Positions 14,171 through 16,111 of a stretch of 16,111 bases of DNA are shown here, one piece after another. The translations under genes were made by a program, and so were the position numbers. Each line of letters opens with the position of its first letter. The first letter of the stretch is position 1. Below the pieces are notes generated by a model. The model was not told where the DNA came from and searched no databases. It saw only the letters and a program-made list of their open reading frames with translations. Origin of the DNA: JBDRGD01 sp043818095 (GTDB taxonomy: Bacteria; Chloroflexota; Dehalococcoidia; Dehalococcoidales; RBG-16-60-22); the NCBI GenBank assembly GCA_043818095.1, contig JBDRGD010000074.1, positions 1 through 16,111 on the forward strand. The letters are read 5' to 3'.

Positions 14171-15487
14171 TTAGTTCCACATCTTGCTGGGCAGCCAGAG
14201 TGCAATCTGCGGGAAGAGCAGCAGGATAGTCAGGGTAAGGACATCCATCACCAGGAACCAGCCGGTGCCGCGGATGACGTCCATCAGGGAAATCTCCGGG
14301 AACACCGCCTTGATGACGAAGAGGTTAAAGCCCACCGGGGGCGTGATGACCGCGATTTCCATCATCTTGATGAAGATGATGCCGAACCAGATGCCGTTGA
14401 AGCCCAGCGCGGTCACGATGGGGTAGACAATCGGCACGGTCACGATATTCAGCGTCGCGGGCTCGAAGAACATCCCCAGGGGAATATAGGCGAGGCAGAC
14501 CAGGGCCACCGTCCCCAGCGGAGGCAGGGCGATGCCGGTTACAGTTTCCACCAGCGTCGGAATCGCCCCGGAACGCGTCATGAAGAGCGCGAAGATACCG
14601 GAGCCGATGAGCAGCGCAAACACCATGCCGCTGATTTTCACGGTGTCCCTTAATGCCGAGGCCAGTTTCGCCCAACTCGACCGTCCCCGCCGGATGGCCA
14701 GCAGGACCAGCAGGAGGGTTATCACACATCCCAGCGCGCCCACCTCAGTAGGGGTGGCAATCCCGGAGTAGAGCCCGCCGACCACCACCACGAAGACCAG
14801 CACGATGCCCCATCCGTTCACCAGGGAGGTAAACCGGTCCCGCCAGGTAATCGAAAAGTCCGGCGTGGGCGCCAGCCGCGGGTCGATACGGCAGCGGATG
14901 GTGACCATCGTCATGTAAATCAGGATGCTGAGGATGCCAGGGATGACGCCGGCGATGAAGAGCTGGCCGATGGACTCCTCAGTCATGATGCCGTAAAAGA
15001 CCATGCCCAGGCTGGGGGGGATGAGCGAGCCCAGGGTGCCCGCCGCCGCCACCGAGCCGGTAGCCAGCCGGATATCGTACTTGTATTTCTTCATCTCGGG
15101 GATAGCTACCGGGGCCATTGCGGCGACCTCGGCGACCGTGGAGCCGGTCGTTGCCGCGAAGAGCCCGCAGCTCCCGATGGTTACCAGCACCAGCGAGCCG
15201 CGGAAGCGGCTGAGCCACTTGTGCGCAATCTGGTACGCGTCGCTGGCAATGCCGGAGACTGCGGCCCACTGCCCCATGAGGACAAAAAGCGGGACTACCG
15301 TCAGGGCGTACAGGGTAACGCGCGCCACCGGGAAATTACCCAGGGCGTATTCCAGTGTGGGGAAACCCCAGGCGCCGACAATCCCCACTATCCCGGAGAT
15401 GAGCATCGCAAAGGAAATAGGTACCCCGAGGAGAATCAGCGCCATCACGAGTACGATGGCGATAAGCGTCATATTGGCGGCGTCCAA
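14171..15487 (-). CDS. dctM: TRAP transporter large permease subunit DctM
   Basis: 438 aa, highly hydrophobic throughout, with the DctM pattern of about twelve membrane segments. Landmarks are GVPISFAML (near 21-29), the conserved ATTGSTVAEVAAM region (near 111-123) and IPPSLGMVFYG. The C-terminal ITPPVGFNLFVI is also diagnostic. It is the ion-coupled transport channel for a carboxylate delivered by a periplasmic DctP. The start appears to be TTG at 15487, because GGAGGGAGG lies 8 bases upstream. An in-frame ATG at 15472 overlaps the dctQ stop (ATGA) but has no ribosome site of its own. With the TTG start the overlap with dctQ is 19 bases. The gene converges on the flavoprotein gene with only 10 bases between stops. 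Confidence 0.93.
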   Translation of the reverse strand: MDAANMTLIAIVLVMALILLGVPISFAMLISGIVGIVGAWGFPTLEYALGNFPVARVTLYALTVVPLFVLMGQWAAVSGIASDAYQIAHKWLSRFRGSLVLVTIGSCGLFAATTGSTVAEVAAMAPVAIPEMKKYKYDIRLATGSVAAAGTLGSLIPPSLGMVFYGIMTEESIGQLFIAGVIPGILSILIYMTMVTIRCRIDPRLAPTPDFSITWRDRFTSLVNGWGIVLVFVVVVGGLYSGIATPTEVGALGCVITLLLVLLAIRRGRSSWAKLASALRDTVKISGMVFALLIGSGIFALFMTRSGAIPTLVETVTGIALPPLGTVALVCLAYIPLGMFFEPATLNIVTVPIVYPIVTALGFNGIWFGIIFIKMMEIAVITPPVGFNLFVIKAVFPEISLMDVIRGTGWFLVMDVLTLTILLLFPQIALWLPSKMWN

Positions 15488-15993
15488 TTCGGCGGCCTCC
15501 CTCCATCAGATTTAACCAGGCGGCGCAGCAATTGCGTGACAATGGCGAGTATCAGGCTGCTGAACCCGAGCAGGGCGAAGAAGTATCGTATCCAGTCCGG
15601 GATTTCCAGCGTCCCGTAATGAACCGCGTGTTTCTCCCAGGATTCCAATCCCGTCTTGGCCGCGAACCAGAACAGGAGAGCGACCGCCGCGACGATGAGC
15701 AGCATGTCAAAGACCTCAACCACTGCCCGCAGTCTGCGGGGCAGGTGTGTTACCATGACATCCACGCGAACGTGAGACCCCTTAAGCTGCGCGTAGCCAA
15801 AACCGAGAAAGGCAATCGGTGCCAGCAGGTAAGTGGCGATATCGATTGCCCCGGGAATGGAGTCAAACACCCAGCGCATCATCACGTCCGTCGCGGTAAG
15901 CAGAAAGAGCCCGATCGCCCCCACCACTACCCCGGCCGCCGCCACATTGATTGCCATTTCACTTCCCGTGATGAACCGCCTCAATGGTTTCAA
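15469..15993 (-). CDS. dctQ: TRAP transporter small permease subunit DctQ
   Basis: 174 aa with four predicted membrane helices (about 14-36, 48-68, 89-112 and 135-157). The landmarks VMMRWVF (38-43) and KGSHVRVDV (71-79) are typical of DctQ. It partners DctM, whose gene follows with an overlap. The start is not certain: the longest form opens at TTG 15993, preceded by GGGGA about 7 bases upstream, while ATG at 15957 has GGGAAG about 6 bases upstream and would lose 12 residues. A cognate DctP binding protein is not in the window; on this strand the usual upstream position would be beyond the right edge. Confidence 0.93.
   Translation of the reverse strand: MKPLRRFITGSEMAINVAAAGVVVGAIGLFLLTATDVMMRWVFDSIPGAIDIATYLLAPIAFLGFGYAQLKGSHVRVDVMVTHLPRRLRAVVEVFDMLLIVAAVALLFWFAAKTGLESWEKHAVHYGTLEIPDWIRYFFALLGFSSLILAIVTQLLRRLVKSDGGRPPNWTPPI
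15496..15504 (-). promoter_or_regulatory. Ribosome binding site of dctM that decides a TTG start
   Basis: On the minus strand GGAGGGAGG (15504-15496) lies 8 bases upstream of TTG at 15487. It lies inside the dctQ coding region. The competing ATG at 15472 would be 23 bases away, too far for this site. Confidence 0.7.
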
Positions 15994-16111
15994 TCTTCTT
16001 TCCCCGGCAGGCTCTGCCGGCAGTTATTGCGCGTTATTGACCGAAAGATACGGGGGAGGACAAGCGGAACCGGGTTGCTTCTTCCCGCCGCGGTCCCGCC
16101 TGTCTTCTCCC
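15994..16111. other. Right-edge intergenic region with a hairpin before dctQ
   Basis: No gene is supported in these 118 bases, although two minus-strand frames are open to the edge for 25-28 codons and could be the tail of an upstream gene. A perfect 7-bp hairpin, CCGGCAG (16004-16010) with CTGCCGG (16014-16020) and a 3-base loop, overlaps by two bases the GGGG that would be the ribosome site of the TTG start at 15993. There is no T tract, so it is not a clear terminator. Confidence 0.4.

Noticed and set aside
16004..16020. Similarity of the CTGCCGG/CCGGCAG hairpin to the CTGCCGGCAG palindrome at 4375-4384
   Set aside because: The shared 7-base arm is short and GC-rich, so chance is the simpler explanation.

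Overview
The window is a high-GC bacterial stretch packed with 14 protein-coding genes and no gap longer than about 250 bases. No rRNA, tRNA, CRISPR array, insertion sequence or phage gene is visible. Gene content points to an anaerobic or facultative heterotroph with a large catabolic repertoire. A Chloroflexota bacterium (Dehalococcoidia-like) is my best guess. It rests on the small cysteine-rich membrane protein at 4499-4987, on paired hydroxyacid dehydrogenases and 2-hydroxyacyl-CoA dehydratase-type subunits, and on a dispersed palindrome with TGTCATTGCGAG ends. This is an inference from gene style, not a phylogenetic result.

Layout, left to right. (1) 7-4247, minus strand: a CoA-thioester operon read from the right as thiolase (SCP2-type), Zn-ribbon/OB-fold partner, BcrB-like subunit and HgdB/BcrC-like subunit. 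The last two overlap by 4 bases. A TTGACA promoter lies upstream of the thiolase. (2) 4408-4499: a palindromic repeat and the terminator of the next operon. (3) 4499-6703, minus strand: a D-2-hydroxyacid dehydrogenase, a divergent PlsY-type acyltransferase and a zinc-finger membrane protein. (4) 6844-7981, plus strand: a Gfo/Idh/MocA oxidoreductase with its own promoter and a strong intrinsic terminator. (5) 8001-11604, minus strand: a second D-2-hydroxyacid dehydrogenase (close paralogue of the first), an M24-fold enzyme with an altered metal site, and a zinc-type alcohol dehydrogenase lacking the usual catalytic cysteine. (6) 11686-14160, plus strand: a ketopantoate reductase-family enzyme and an FAD-dependent fumarate-reductase-like flavoprotein, divergent from group 5. 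(7) 14171-15993, minus strand: TRAP transporter DctM and DctQ. The binding protein is not in the window and could lie beyond the right edge.

How they may work together (inference): the TRAP system would import a carboxylate. Groups 4-6 supply many NAD(P)- or FAD-dependent redox enzymes acting on hydroxy- or oxo-acids, plus an M24-fold enzyme that may be a lyase or hydrolase. Group 1 would handle CoA thioesters by radical dehydration or ring reduction followed by thiolytic cleavage. The dehydratase/reductase pair has no ATP-dependent activator inside the window. Several enzymes (M24, MDR alcohol dehydrogenase, flavoprotein) deviate at catalytic positions. These deviations, the duplicated dehydrogenases around a self-contained oxidoreductase cassette, and the orphan dehydratase pair are the most interesting features. 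I do not see a clearly new defence or mobile system.
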